Of a stretch of 64,000 nt of DNA, positions 1 to 7,816 are shown piece by piece; position 1 is the first letter of the stretch; the number at the start of each line of letters is the position of its first letter. The notes beneath the pieces were generated by a model that saw only the letters and a program-made list of their open reading frames with translations, made no database searches and was not told where the DNA came from. Origin of the DNA: Clostridia bacterium (GTDB lineage Bacteria > Bacillota > Clostridia > Christensenellales > Borkfalkiaceae); contig JAFQAQ010000005.1 in the NCBI GenBank assembly GCA_017399945.1, positions 62,001 through 126,000 of the forward strand, in the 5' to 3' direction. The translations under genes and the position numbers were made by a program.

Positions 1-1
1 T

Positions 2-619
2 TTGTGGGCAGTTGCAGACGCAATTAAGGGCAGTAAAATCAAACTTGGCGCTGAAAACGTTGCTTGGGCAGATAACGGTGCGTTTACCGGTGAAATTTCG
101 GCAGATATGCTTAAAGAAATCGGTGTTGAATACGTTATTATCGGTCACAGCGAAAGAAGACAATACTTTGGCGAAACCGACGAAAGCGTTAACGCAAGAT
201 TAAAACAAGCTTTAAAGAAAGAATTAAAACCCATCGTTTGTGTTGGCGAAACCTTAACTGAAAGAGAAAAGAACAAAACTAAAAGAGTTCTTAAAAAACA
301 AGTATTAGACGGATTTAAGGATATTACTGCACAAGATTTTGAAAATATCGTTATTGCATACGAACCTGTTTGGGCTATCGGCACTGGCAAAACCGCTACT
401 GCCGAAGACGCTAACAAAACTATCGGTTATATCAGAAGTTTGGTTAAGAAGACTTGGGGCGCAGAAGTTGCAAAAGCTCTTCGTATCCAATACGGTGGAA
501 GTATGAAACCCGGCAATGCAAAAGAACTTATGGCTATGCGCAACATCGATGGTGGATTAATCGGTGGTGCAGCGCTAAAAGCAGAAGATTTTGCAGGTAT
601 CGTTAACTACAAAAAATAA
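2..619 (+). CDS. tpiA: triose-phosphate isomerase, 5'-truncated by window edge
   Basis: Glycolytic enzyme of the cytosol that interconverts dihydroxyacetone phosphate and glyceraldehyde 3-phosphate. The visible 205 residues hold the electrophilic histidine in GHSERR (His at about residue 49 of the fragment) and the catalytic glutamate in AYEPVWAIGTG (about residue 121), followed by the phosphate-binding end QYGGSMKPGNA and GGLIGGAAL. The family is about 250 residues long, so roughly 45 N-terminal residues with the catalytic lysine lie upstream of the window; the TTG at position 2 is an internal Leu codon, not a start. A terminator follows directly, so tpiA is the last gene of its transcript here. 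Its usual partner gpmI is at 39477. Confidence 0.97.
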   Translation: MWAVADAIKGSKIKLGAENVAWADNGAFTGEISADMLKEIGVEYVIIGHSERRQYFGETDESVNARLKQALKKELKPIVCVGETLTEREKNKTKRVLKKQVLDGFKDITAQDFENIVIAYEPVWAIGTGKTATAEDANKTIGYIRSLVKKTWGAEVAKALRIQYGGSMKPGNAKELMAMRNIDGGLIGGAALKAEDFAGIVNYKK

Positions 620-626
620 ATAATTT

Positions 627-658
627 AAGGGCTTTATAAAAAGCCCTTTTATATTTTT
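627..658 (+). terminator. rho-independent terminator of tpiA
   Basis: A 9-bp stem AAGGGCTTT/AAAGCCCTT (627-635 with 640-648) has a 4-base loop and is followed by TTTTATATTTTT. It closes the glycolytic transcript before the purine operon promoter. Confidence 0.9.
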
Positions 659-709
659 AAAAATATATTGCTATTTATAATTTATATATGTAAATGAGTG
701 TAAAAATCT

Positions 710-738
710 TTGACTTTAAAGTCATAATTTGTTAGAAT
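710..738 (+). promoter_or_regulatory. purine operon promoter with overlapping palindrome
   Basis: TTGACT (710-715), a 17-base spacer and TAGAAT (733-738) form a good vegetative promoter. A perfect 14-bp palindrome TGACTTTAAAGTCA (711-724) covers most of the -35 box and the start of the spacer, the place a repressor operator would occupy. I do not recognise the palindrome as a known PurR box. It is the only strong promoter I see before purE, so it probably drives the whole purine operon. Confidence 0.75.
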
Positions 739-883
739 AAAAAAGTAATTTATTTTTTCTTTCTTGTAGGCGTAATTTTTGTTTCGCCTTGCATCAAAGG
801 TTTGCAAAATATTTGCATTACCGGCGCACTCAGCTTGATAAAAAGTTTCAGTGTGCTTTATGTTTTTTTATAGGAGATTGACG
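739..883 (+). other. 5' leader of the purine operon, unassigned
   Basis: About 140 transcribed but untranslated bases lie between the promoter and purE. Two hairpins are visible: AGGCG/CGCCT (768-772 with 785-789) and GCGCACT/AGTGTGC (824-830 with 850-856). I could not match it to the purine, ZTP, PRPP or T-box consensus as I know them, and there is no terminator-like T-run, so a regulatory role is only a possibility. Confidence 0.4.
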
Positions 884-1372
884 GTGAAAAAAGTTGGCAT
901 AATAATGGGAAGCGATAGTGATTTACCCGTAGTTACAAAAGCCATAAACGTGTTGAAGGAGCTAGATATTCCATATCAAGCTCACGTTTTCTCGGCGCAT
1001 CGTACTCCCGAACAAGTTAGTGAATTTACTAAGAGCGCAAAAGAAAACGGTTATGGTGTAATCATTGCTTTTGCAGGCATGGCGGCTCATCTTGCTGGCG
1101 CGGTTGCTGCAAATACCGTTCTTCCCGTAATAGGCGTTCCCTGTAAATCATCAAACTTAGACGGGCTTGACGCGCTTTTATCGACCGTGCAAATGCCAAC
1201 GGGCATTCCGGTTGCAACCGTTGCGATAGACGGTGGCGCAAACGCAGGGCTTCTTGCCGCTCAAATTATAGCATGCTCGGATGAGGCGTTATACTCTAAA
1301 CTCAAACAAAAAAGGGAAAACGACGCCCTAAAAGTATTAAAAAAAGACGCAGACTTGCAAGAGAAACTGTAA
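884..1372 (+). CDS. purE: N5-carboxyaminoimidazole ribonucleotide mutase PurE
   Basis: Moves the carboxyl group of N5-CAIR to make CAIR in purine synthesis. It has 162 residues, typical of class I PurE, with MGSDSDLP near the N-terminus, the catalytic histidine region FSAHRTPEQ, the glycine-rich [15 protein letters not shown] and the [13 protein letters not shown] segment. I place the start at GTG 884 because TAGGAG lies just upstream; the longer frame from 851 would add eleven residues not found in the family. First gene of the operon. Class I enzymes usually work with PurK, which is not in the window, so either purK lies elsewhere or AIR is carboxylated another way. Confidence 0.95.
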   Translation: MKKVGIIMGSDSDLPVVTKAINVLKELDIPYQAHVFSAHRTPEQVSEFTKSAKENGYGVIIAFAGMAAHLAGAVAANTVLPVIGVPCKSSNLDGLDALLSTVQMPTGIPVATVAIDGGANAGLLAAQIIACSDEALYSKLKQKRENDALKVLKKDADLQEKL

Positions 1373-1401
1373 AAAGTTGCTCTTAAAGACTCTGCGTCTT
1401 T
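1343..1401 (+). repeat. inverted repeat spanning the purE stop
   Basis: AAAGACGCAGA (1343-1353), inside the end of purE, is perfectly complementary to TCTGCGTCTTT (1391-1401) in the purE-purC gap. A smaller local hairpin AAAGAC/GTCTTT (1385-1390 with 1396-1401) competes for the same 3' arm. No T-run follows, so it is not a terminator. It could be an RNA-processing or stability element, or chance. Confidence 0.45.
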
Positions 1402-1442
1402 ATTAGTTAATAAAGAAAATATTTTTTTTAGGAGATATATAT

Positions 1443-2129
1443 ATGAATAAACTTGTTTACTCTGGCAAAACCAAAGACGTCTTTGAACTTGAAAACGGAA
1501 ATTATTTGCTTAAATTTAAAGATGATTGTACCGGTAAAGACGGTGTGTTTGATCCCGGTGAAAACTCAGTTGGACTTACCATCGAAGGCGTTGGCGACGT
1601 TAACCTTCGCATGTCTATTTATTTTTTTGAAAAGGTAAATAATGCAGGTATAAAAACCCATTACGTTAGTGCTAATCTTAATGATACTACTATGGAAGTA
1701 TTGCCTGCAAAAGTTTTCGGTAAAGGACTAGAAGTAATTTGTAGATACAAAGCAGTTGGTAGTTTCTATCGTCGTTATAGTGATTACGTTGAAGAAGGTG
1801 CTGACCTTCCTGCATACGTAGAGACCACTTTTAAAAATGACGAAAAGGGCGATCCACTAGTTACAAAAGACGGTTTAGTAGACTTAAAGGTTATGACTAG
1901 CGAACAATACGACGCTGTTAAAGACATGACTCAAAAAATCACTAAAATAGTTGCCGACGATTTGAAAGAAAAGGGATTAGACCTTTACGATATTAAATTT
2001 GAATTCGGTTACGACAAAGACGGCAAGGTTATGCTTATAGACGAAATTGCTTCTGGCAATATGCGCGTATATAAAGATGGTCAATACGTTGATCCAATGA
2101 CTCTCTCTAAACTCTTTTTTGCAAAATAA
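1443..2129 (+). CDS. purC: SAICAR synthetase PurC
   Basis: Joins CAIR and aspartate with ATP to give SAICAR. At 228 residues it is the usual bacterial length. It begins with the family signature YSGKTKDVF, has the nucleotide-binding region [13 protein letters not shown], the substrate loop [15 protein letters not shown] and the metal-binding end KFEFGYD...[22 protein letters not shown] sits close before the ATG. The next enzyme, adenylosuccinate lyase PurB, is not in the window. Confidence 0.97.
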   Translation: MNKLVYSGKTKDVFELENGNYLLKFKDDCTGKDGVFDPGENSVGLTIEGVGDVNLRMSIYFFEKVNNAGIKTHYVSANLNDTTMEVLPAKVFGKGLEVICRYKAVGSFYRRYSDYVEEGADLPAYVETTFKNDEKGDPLVTKDGLVDLKVMTSEQYDAVKDMTQKITKIVADDLKEKGLDLYDIKFEFGYDKDGKVMLIDEIASGNMRVYKDGQYVDPMTLSKLFFAK

Positions 2130-2159
2130 TTTCGACACGCTAGGTTAGGAGGTATATCC

Positions 2160-3584
2160 GTGGGAGGATTTTTTGGGTGCGTTAGTCGCAAAGATGCCGT
2201 TCCGCAAGTGTTTTATGGAACGGACTACCATTCCCATTTAGGCACGCATAGAGGCGGTATTGCCGTTTGGAATAATCAAATAGGTTTACAAAGAGAAATT
2301 CACAATATTGAGAATTCGCCTTTTAGAACTAAGTTTGAACACGTTTTTGAAAGAATGAAAGGAAGTTCAGGTATCGGTTGTATAAGTGATTTTGATCCAC
2401 AACCACTTCTTATTCGTTCAAGATTCGGCTCGTACGCTATATGTTTCATAGGCGTTATAAACAACTATCAACAACTTGTCGACGAATATTTATCTACCGG
2501 TCACGGGCATTTCGACGCAATGACTGGCGGTGGGGTAAACTCCGCTGAACTTCTATCGGTATTGATAAATTCTAAGGATAACTTCGTAGAGGGTATTAAA
2601 TACGCTCAGGAAAGAATTGAAGGAACTGCTTCGATATTAATTCTTAAGGAAAACGGAAACATTATTGCAGCAAGAGACAAGGTGGGAAGATTACCCGTGG
2701 TTATAGGCAAAAGTGAAGACGGTTATTGCGTTTCCTTTGAAGCCTTTGCGTATCAAAAACTAGGTTACGACAACGAAAGGGAACTAGGCCCCGGTGAAAT
2801 CGTGGAGATTTCAACCGATGAAATAACTACGCTAGCAAAAGCCGGAGATAAAATGCGCGTGTGTGCATTTTTATGGAGTTATTACGGATTTCCAACTTCA
2901 ACTTATGAAGGTGTAAGCGTCGAGATGATGAGATATAGAAACGGCGCTATTATGGCAGAAAACGATAAAATCAATGGAATTGCCGAAGACGTTGACTACG
3001 TTGGTGGTGTTCCAGATTCGGGTACTTCACACGCAATAGGATATGCTAATAAAAGTGGAAAACCCTTTGCAAGGGCGTTTATAAAATACACGCCTACTTG
3101 GGCAAGAAGTTTTATTCCCTCCGAGCAAAAAGATAGAAACAAAGTTGCTAAAATGAAGCAAATTCCCGTTCACGATCTAATTCAAGATAAAAACTTGTTG
3201 TTCGTTGACGATTCTATCGTAAGGGGTACGCAAATAGAAAAAACCGTTGATTTTCTTTACGAAAACGGTGCTAAAAGCGTTCACATGCGCTCGGCTTGTC
3301 CACCCATAATGTATAGCTGTAAGTTCCTTAATTTTTCAAGGTCGACTAATCAAATGGAACTTATTGCACGTAGAGTAATTATGGAACTAGAAGGTGAAGA
3401 AGGGTTTAACCATATAGAAGAATACTCGGACGGAAATACCGAACGTGGTAAGAAATTGAGGGAGTTTATGAGTAAAAAGCTTTCATTAACGTCTCTTGAT
3501 TTTCAAACGTTAGACGGCGTTATTAAAGCGATAGGAATAGATCCGTGTAAGCTTTGTACTTACTGTTGGAATGGAAAGGAGTAA
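2160..3584 (+). CDS. purF: PurF-type amidophosphoribosyltransferase with degenerate glutaminase site
   Basis: PurF makes phosphoribosylamine from PRPP and glutamine, the first step of purine synthesis. The 474 residues show the phosphoribosyltransferase half clearly: PRPP loop LLFVDDSIVRGTQ at about 346-358, and cysteines in SACPPIMYSC and CKLCTYC like the iron-sulfur ligands of B. subtilis PurF. The N-terminal half is odd. The nucleophile that should follow Met is Gly (MGGFFGC instead of MCGI-FG), the oxyanion Asn-Gly is FIGVINN, and the usual Asp before Glu is VNSAELL. This suggests an enzyme that uses free ammonia or borrows it. The GTG start has a perfect AGGAGG eight bases upstream, and no upstream codon could supply the Cys. 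Sits between purC and purM. Confidence 0.85.
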   Translation: MGGFFGCVSRKDAVPQVFYGTDYHSHLGTHRGGIAVWNNQIGLQREIHNIENSPFRTKFEHVFERMKGSSGIGCISDFDPQPLLIRSRFGSYAICFIGVINNYQQLVDEYLSTGHGHFDAMTGGGVNSAELLSVLINSKDNFVEGIKYAQERIEGTASILILKENGNIIAARDKVGRLPVVIGKSEDGYCVSFEAFAYQKLGYDNERELGPGEIVEISTDEITTLAKAGDKMRVCAFLWSYYGFPTSTYEGVSVEMMRYRNGAIMAENDKINGIAEDVDYVGGVPDSGTSHAIGYANKSGKPFARAFIKYTPTWARSFIPSEQKDRNKVAKMKQIPVHDLIQDKNLLFVDDSIVRGTQIEKTVDFLYENGAKSVHMRSACPPIMYSCKFLNFSRSTNQMELIARRVIMELEGEEGFNHIEEYSDGNTERGKKLREFMSKKLSLTSLDFQTLDGVIKAIGIDPCKLCTYCWNGKE

Positions 3585-3587
3585 ATT

Positions 3588-4628
3588 ATGAACAAATCTA
3601 AATCAGATGCATACGCAGCCGCAGGTGTTGATATTACTGCGGGATATAAATCAGTTGAATTAATGAAAGAACATATTGCAAAAACCAAAACGGCTGGTGT
3701 TTGTTCGGGTGTTGGTGGTTTTGGCGGTTTGTTTAGCCTTGATTTAACGGGTATAAAGGAACCAATTTTAGTTAGTGGTACCGACGGCGTTGGAACAAAA
3801 CTAAAACTTGCATTTTTAATGGATAAGCACGATACGGTTGGTATTGACTGCGTTGCGATGTGCGTTAACGACGTTATTTGTTGTGGCGCAAAACCATTGT
3901 TCTTTTTAGACTATATTGCTTGTGGCAAAAACGTTCCCGAACGCATTGCCGATATCGTTAAGGGTGTGTGTGAAGGCTGCGTGCAATCAGGTTGTGCGTT
4001 AATCGGTGGTGAAACAGCAGAAATGCCCGGTTTTTATCCTATTGACGAATACGATTTAGCAGGATACTGCACGGGTATCGTTGATAAGAGTAAAGTTATT
4101 GATAATACAAAAATGCAAGAAGGCGACGTTATTATTGCGCTTGCATCAAGCGGTGTTCATTCAAACGGCTTTTCGCTTGTTAGAAAGGTGTTTGACGTTG
4201 AAAATACCGACTTGAAAGCACCCGTTGCAGAACTTGGTGGCAAATCTTTGGGGGATACTTTACTTGCTCCAACCAAAATCTACGTTAAGTCTGTACTAGC
4301 TTTATTGGAAAAGGTACAAGTCAAGGGTATTTCTCATATAACCGGTGGTGGTTTTTATGAAAATATTCCACGTAGTATTCCGGACGGGCTTTGCGCAAGG
4401 GTTGAAAGATCTTCTGTTAAAGTATTGCCTATATTTAACTATCTTGCAAAAGTTGGTAACGTTACCGAACGTGATATGTTTAATACCTTTAACATGGGTG
4501 TTGGTATGAGTATCGTCGTTCCAAGTCAACAAGTGGACCTTGCGCTTGAAATTTTGAAAGCTAATGGCGAAGATGCTTACGTTATAGGCAAAATCGTTAA
4601 AGGCGACGATAAAATAGAAATTATATAG
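3588..4628 (+). CDS. purM: AIR synthetase PurM
   Basis: ATP-dependent ring closure of FGAM to aminoimidazole ribonucleotide. The 346 residues carry the N-terminal [17 protein letters not shown], the metal and nucleotide loop [45 protein letters not shown], and the C-terminal [13 protein letters not shown] with FNMGVGM. Length and motif order are standard. It starts three bases after the purF stop, with AAAGGAG before ATG, so the two are translationally linked. Confidence 0.97.
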   Translation: MNKSKSDAYAAAGVDITAGYKSVELMKEHIAKTKTAGVCSGVGGFGGLFSLDLTGIKEPILVSGTDGVGTKLKLAFLMDKHDTVGIDCVAMCVNDVICCGAKPLFFLDYIACGKNVPERIADIVKGVCEGCVQSGCALIGGETAEMPGFYPIDEYDLAGYCTGIVDKSKVIDNTKMQEGDVIIALASSGVHSNGFSLVRKVFDVENTDLKAPVAELGGKSLGDTLLAPTKIYVKSVLALLEKVQVKGISHITGGGFYENIPRSIPDGLCARVERSSVKVLPIFNYLAKVGNVTERDMFNTFNMGVGMSIVVPSQQVDLALEILKANGEDAYVIGKIVKGDDKIEII

Positions 4629-4636
4629 TTGGTTTT

Positions 4637-5275
4637 ATGAAAAACAAAAGCATAATAAAAGACTTTTTAGATGGAATAAGCGCAGGTCTATTGATTATAA
4701 TTGGTTGTTCGGTTTATCTCGCGTGCGAAAACAAATACGTTGGAGCAGTTCTATTCTCTATTGCGCTTCTTTGCATCTGTATAAAAGGTTATAACTTGTA
4801 TACTGGCAAAATAGGTTTTATGAAAGAAAATTGCAATAAAAACGGATTTTCAACCTTGTTTTTAGGTCTTTTGGGAAACGCAGTTGCAACAATAATATTT
4901 GGTTATTTAGTGAGTGTTGCTTTGCCCGTATTAAAAGAAAGAGCTGTTATTTTATTCCAAAATAAAACGACGCAAGGATTATGGCAAACGTTAATTAGGG
5001 GTTTGTTTTGTGGCGTGCTTATGTATCTTGCAGTAAGTATTTATAGGGACGGCAAGAGTATAGTTGGTATTTTATTCGCAATCCCTGTATTTATTTTAAG
5101 TGGATTCGAACACTCTATTGCAGATCTTGGATATTTTGCAATATCAAATTGTGTTAGTTTTGAAGCCTTTTTATTTATAATAGTCGTTATACTTGGCAAC
5201 AGCATAGGCTCTCTTATACTTCCATTATTAAAAATTAATAATTCTCCTAAGGAGAGTGAAAATGCAAAAAGTTAA
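4637..5275 (+). CDS. formate/nitrite transporter (FNT) family channel
   Basis: A membrane protein of 212 residues with six predicted helices (about 13-30, 33-52, 68-92, 113-132, 140-158 and 172-198). GISAGLLIIIGCSVYLAC and SGFEHSIADLGY match FNT channels, including the conserved histidine of the second motif. The family usually has 250-285 residues, so this is a compact member. It lies between purM and purN and its stop overlaps purN by 14 bases. Formate import would feed 10-formyl-tetrahydrofolate, the donor for PurN and PurH; that is inference from context. Nitrite or hydrosulfide remain possible substrates. There is no strong ribosome binding site, which suggests coupling to purM. Confidence 0.8.
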   Translation: MKNKSIIKDFLDGISAGLLIIIGCSVYLACENKYVGAVLFSIALLCICIKGYNLYTGKIGFMKENCNKNGFSTLFLGLLGNAVATIIFGYLVSVALPVLKERAVILFQNKTTQGLWQTLIRGLFCGVLMYLAVSIYRDGKSIVGILFAIPVFILSGFEHSIADLGYFAISNCVSFEAFLFIIVVILGNSIGSLILPLLKINNSPKESENAKS

Positions 5276-5882
5276 AATTGCCGTTTTGGTTTCAGGTGGT
5301 GGAACAAACCTTCAGGCCCTTATCGATAGCCAAAACAAAGGCGTTATTAAAAACGGCGAAATTTCGCTAGTAATATCTAACGTTCAAAACGCTTACGCGT
5401 TAACTAGGGCTCAAAACGTAGGTATTAAAACTGCCGTAGTATTAAAAAAACAGTTAGGTAGTCAACAAGCGTTTGAAGACGCCGTTATAAATATCTTGCA
5501 AGAAAATCAAATAGATTTAATCGTTCTTGCTGGTTTTATGAGTATTTTGAGCGAAAGATTTACCTCTACTTTTAGCGATAGAATTATAAACGTTCACCCA
5601 TCGCTTATACCTTCCTTTTGTGGGAAAGGGTATTATGGACTTAAAGTACATGAAGAAGCGCTTAAATACGGTGTTAAAGTAACGGGTGCAACCGTGCATT
5701 TTGTTAATGAAATTCCAGACGGCGGGAAGATAATTATGCAAAAAGCAGTTGCAATAAAAGACGGCGACATGCCCGAAATATTGCAAAAACGCGTTATGGA
5801 ACAAGCAGAATGGAAAATACTGCCACTTTCAACAGAAAAAATTTGTAAACAAATAATAAAACAAAAATGTATCAAGGAGTAA
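5262..5882 (+). CDS. purN: GAR transformylase PurN
   Basis: Transfers a formyl group from 10-formyl-tetrahydrofolate to GAR. The 206-residue product has the N-terminal VLVSGGGTNLQALID, AGFMSILS, the catalytic Asn and His in IINVHPSLIPSF and the Asp region EIPDGGKI. I chose ATG 5262 because AAGGAG lies seven bases upstream; the in-frame GTG at 5256 is too close to that site. The start lies inside the end of the FNT gene. PurN needs a folate-bound formyl group, which is why the formate-type channel next to it makes sense. Confidence 0.96.
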   Translation: MQKVKIAVLVSGGGTNLQALIDSQNKGVIKNGEISLVISNVQNAYALTRAQNVGIKTAVVLKKQLGSQQAFEDAVINILQENQIDLIVLAGFMSILSERFTSTFSDRIINVHPSLIPSFCGKGYYGLKVHEEALKYGVKVTGATVHFVNEIPDGGKIIMQKAVAIKDGDMPEILQKRVMEQAEWKILPLSTEKICKQIIKQKCIKE

Positions 5883-5884
5883 CT

Positions 5885-6604
5885 ATGGATATTTATAAGA
5901 TAAACAAAATAGACGAACTTATTAAAGACAATTCCTACGTTGGACGTGGTATAGTTATCGGGAAAAGTGCCGATGCAAAAAAAGCATGTCTTGCGTATTT
6001 TATTATGGGTAGAAGCGTAAATAGTCGTAATAGAATTTTTACCGAAAAGAACGGTGAAGTTTTTACCGAGCCTTTTGACGCTTCCAAAGTTGAAGATCCA
6101 AGTCTTATTATTTATGCAGCTCTTCGTTCTTATCAAAATAATATTATCGTAACTAACGGAGATCAAACGGATACGGTATATCAAGGATTAAAAGAAGGGA
6201 AGTCTTTCGATTGCGCACTAGCTAGTCGTGAGTTTGAACCTGATTTTCCCAACTTAACGCCTAGAATTAGTGGTTTGCTTACTTTTATCGACGGTGATTT
6301 TGATTATAAAATGAGCATCTTAAAAAGCGCAGACGAAAAGGGAACTGCTTGTAATAGATATGGCTTTCATTATACTTCAATTGCAGGCTTAGGTCACTTT
6401 ATCCATACTTACGTTTGCGACGGTAATCCAATACCTACTTTCCAAGGAGAACCTGAAAGAGTTTATATTCCTAACGATATCGACGAGTTTACGAATACCC
6501 TTTGGGAAGCTTTAGATAAAGATAACAAAATATCTTTATACGTAAGGTATATAGATTTACAAACCAATGAAGTAGAAAATAGATTAATTAACAAGAACAA
6601 ATAG
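5885..6604 (+). CDS. purO: archaeal-type IMP cyclohydrolase PurO
   Basis: Closes the second purine ring, converting FAICAR to IMP. The 239 residues resemble the PurO family first known from methanogens: YVGRGIVIGKSADAKKACLA, YFIMGRSVNSRNRIF, SLIIYAALR, VTNGDQTDTVY and TPRISGLLTF. It is unrelated to the cyclohydrolase half of the usual bacterial PurH. ATG 5885 follows AAGGAG directly after the purN stop; the frame upstream of it only repeats the end of purN. The next gene is a PurH without its cyclohydrolase domain, so the two together replace bifunctional PurH. Confidence 0.9.
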   Translation: MDIYKINKIDELIKDNSYVGRGIVIGKSADAKKACLAYFIMGRSVNSRNRIFTEKNGEVFTEPFDASKVEDPSLIIYAALRSYQNNIIVTNGDQTDTVYQGLKEGKSFDCALASREFEPDFPNLTPRISGLLTFIDGDFDYKMSILKSADEKGTACNRYGFHYTSIAGLGHFIHTYVCDGNPIPTFQGEPERVYIPNDIDEFTNTLWEALDKDNKISLYVRYIDLQTNEVENRLINKNK

Positions 6605-6614
6605 GAGAATAATT

Positions 6615-7799
6615 ATGAACGAATTTCAATTAAAATACGGCTGTAACCCCAACCAAAAACCATCTAGAATTTTTATGAAAAACGGTAAGGATTTACCTGT
6701 TGAAATACTTAACGGTAAACCCGGTTATATCAACTTTTTAGACGCTTTTAATAGTTGGCAATTGGTAAAAGAACTTAAAGAAGCAACCGGCATGCCTTGT
6801 GCTACTTCTTTTAAGCACGTTAGCCCAACTTCTGCTGCGGTTGGTAAAAAATTGTCTCCCGTTCTTAAAAAATCTTGTTTTGTTGACGATATTGAAGGTC
6901 TTGACGATTCTCCTATTGCATGCGCATATGCGAGAGCTAGGGGAACTGATAGAATGAGTTCTTTTGGCGATTGGATTGCTTTATCCGACGAGTGTGACGA
7001 AACTTGCGCAAAGATTATCGTTCGTGAAGTTTCTGACGGCGTAATCGCTCCTTCTTATTCTCCAAAGGCATTAGAAATTCTTAAAAACAAAAGAAAGGGT
7101 ACTTACAACGTTGTTAAAATTGATCCCAACTACGTACCCGAGGAAAAAGAAACTAAGGACGTTTTCGGTATTACCTTTGAACAAGGAAGAAACAACTTTA
7201 AGATTAATAAAGAGCTATTATCTAACGTAGTAACTGCAAACAAAGATATTCCTGAAAGTGCAGTAATCGATATGATAATTGCTTTAATTACCTTAAAATA
7301 CACCCAATCAAACTCCGTATGCTTTGCATACGACGGACAAGCAATCGGTGTTGGTGCTGGTCAACAAAGCCGTATCCATTGCACTCGTCTTGCAGGTCAA
7401 AAAGCCGATTTGTTTATGCTTCGTCAATCTGAAAAGGTTCAAAGCTTACAATTTAATGAAAAACTCGGCAGACCTGATAGAAATAACGTTATCGATATAT
7501 ATCTTTCTGATGATGCGGAAGACGTTATTGGCGATGAAGTATGGCAAAAATATTTTGCAGTTCGTCCTGAACCATTTACTAGAGAAGAAAAGAAGGCTTA
7601 TTTAGCTAAAAATAGTGGCATTACTCTTGCGAGCGACGCCTTCTTCCCATTTAGCGACAACATTGAAAGAGCAAGAAAGAGTGGGGTAAAATACGTTGTT
7701 CAACCCGGTGGATCGGTAAGGGACGACTTAGTTATCAAAGCTTGTGACGATTACGATATGGTAATGGCGTTCACCGGAATGAGACTTTTCCACCACTAA
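6615..7799 (+). CDS. purH: AICAR transformylase, PurH without cyclohydrolase domain
   Basis: Formylates AICAR using 10-formyl-tetrahydrofolate. The 394 residues match only the C-terminal AICAR transformylase part of PurH: QLKYGCNPNQKPSRIF, the catalytic Lys-His pair in SFKHVSPTSAAVG (residues 67-68), DGVIAPSYSPKALEILK, and GQQSRIHCTRLAGQKAD. Normal PurH has about 510-530 residues with an N-terminal IMP cyclohydrolase; that part is absent and no remnant lies upstream. PurO, encoded ten bases before it, supplies the missing step. ATAGGAG precedes the ATG. Confidence 0.93.
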   Translation: MNEFQLKYGCNPNQKPSRIFMKNGKDLPVEILNGKPGYINFLDAFNSWQLVKELKEATGMPCATSFKHVSPTSAAVGKKLSPVLKKSCFVDDIEGLDDSPIACAYARARGTDRMSSFGDWIALSDECDETCAKIIVREVSDGVIAPSYSPKALEILKNKRKGTYNVVKIDPNYVPEEKETKDVFGITFEQGRNNFKINKELLSNVVTANKDIPESAVIDMIIALITLKYTQSNSVCFAYDGQAIGVGAGQQSRIHCTRLAGQKADLFMLRQSEKVQSLQFNEKLGRPDRNNVIDIYLSDDAEDVIGDEVWQKYFAVRPEPFTREEKKAYLAKNSGITLASDAFFPFSDNIERARKSGVKYVVQPGGSVRDDLVIKACDDYDMVMAFTGMRLFHH

Positions 7800-7816
7800 T
7801 TTTTTAGGAGCTTTAT

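Noticed and set aside
2-4. TTG at position 2 as the tpiA start
   Set aside because: The protein is about 45 residues short at the N-terminus, so the gene simply runs off the window.
739-883. Purine, ZTP or PRPP riboswitch before purE
   Set aside because: The conserved cores of these riboswitches as I know them are not present, and there is no terminator in the leader.
789-887. Leader peptide from a TTG codon before purE
   Set aside because: The frame is open to the purE start, but it has no ribosome binding site and no link to a terminator.
884-1372. Class II PurE that would not need PurK
   Set aside because: The SAHRTP and [13 protein letters not shown] motifs are class I; class II enzymes have a different pattern around these sites.
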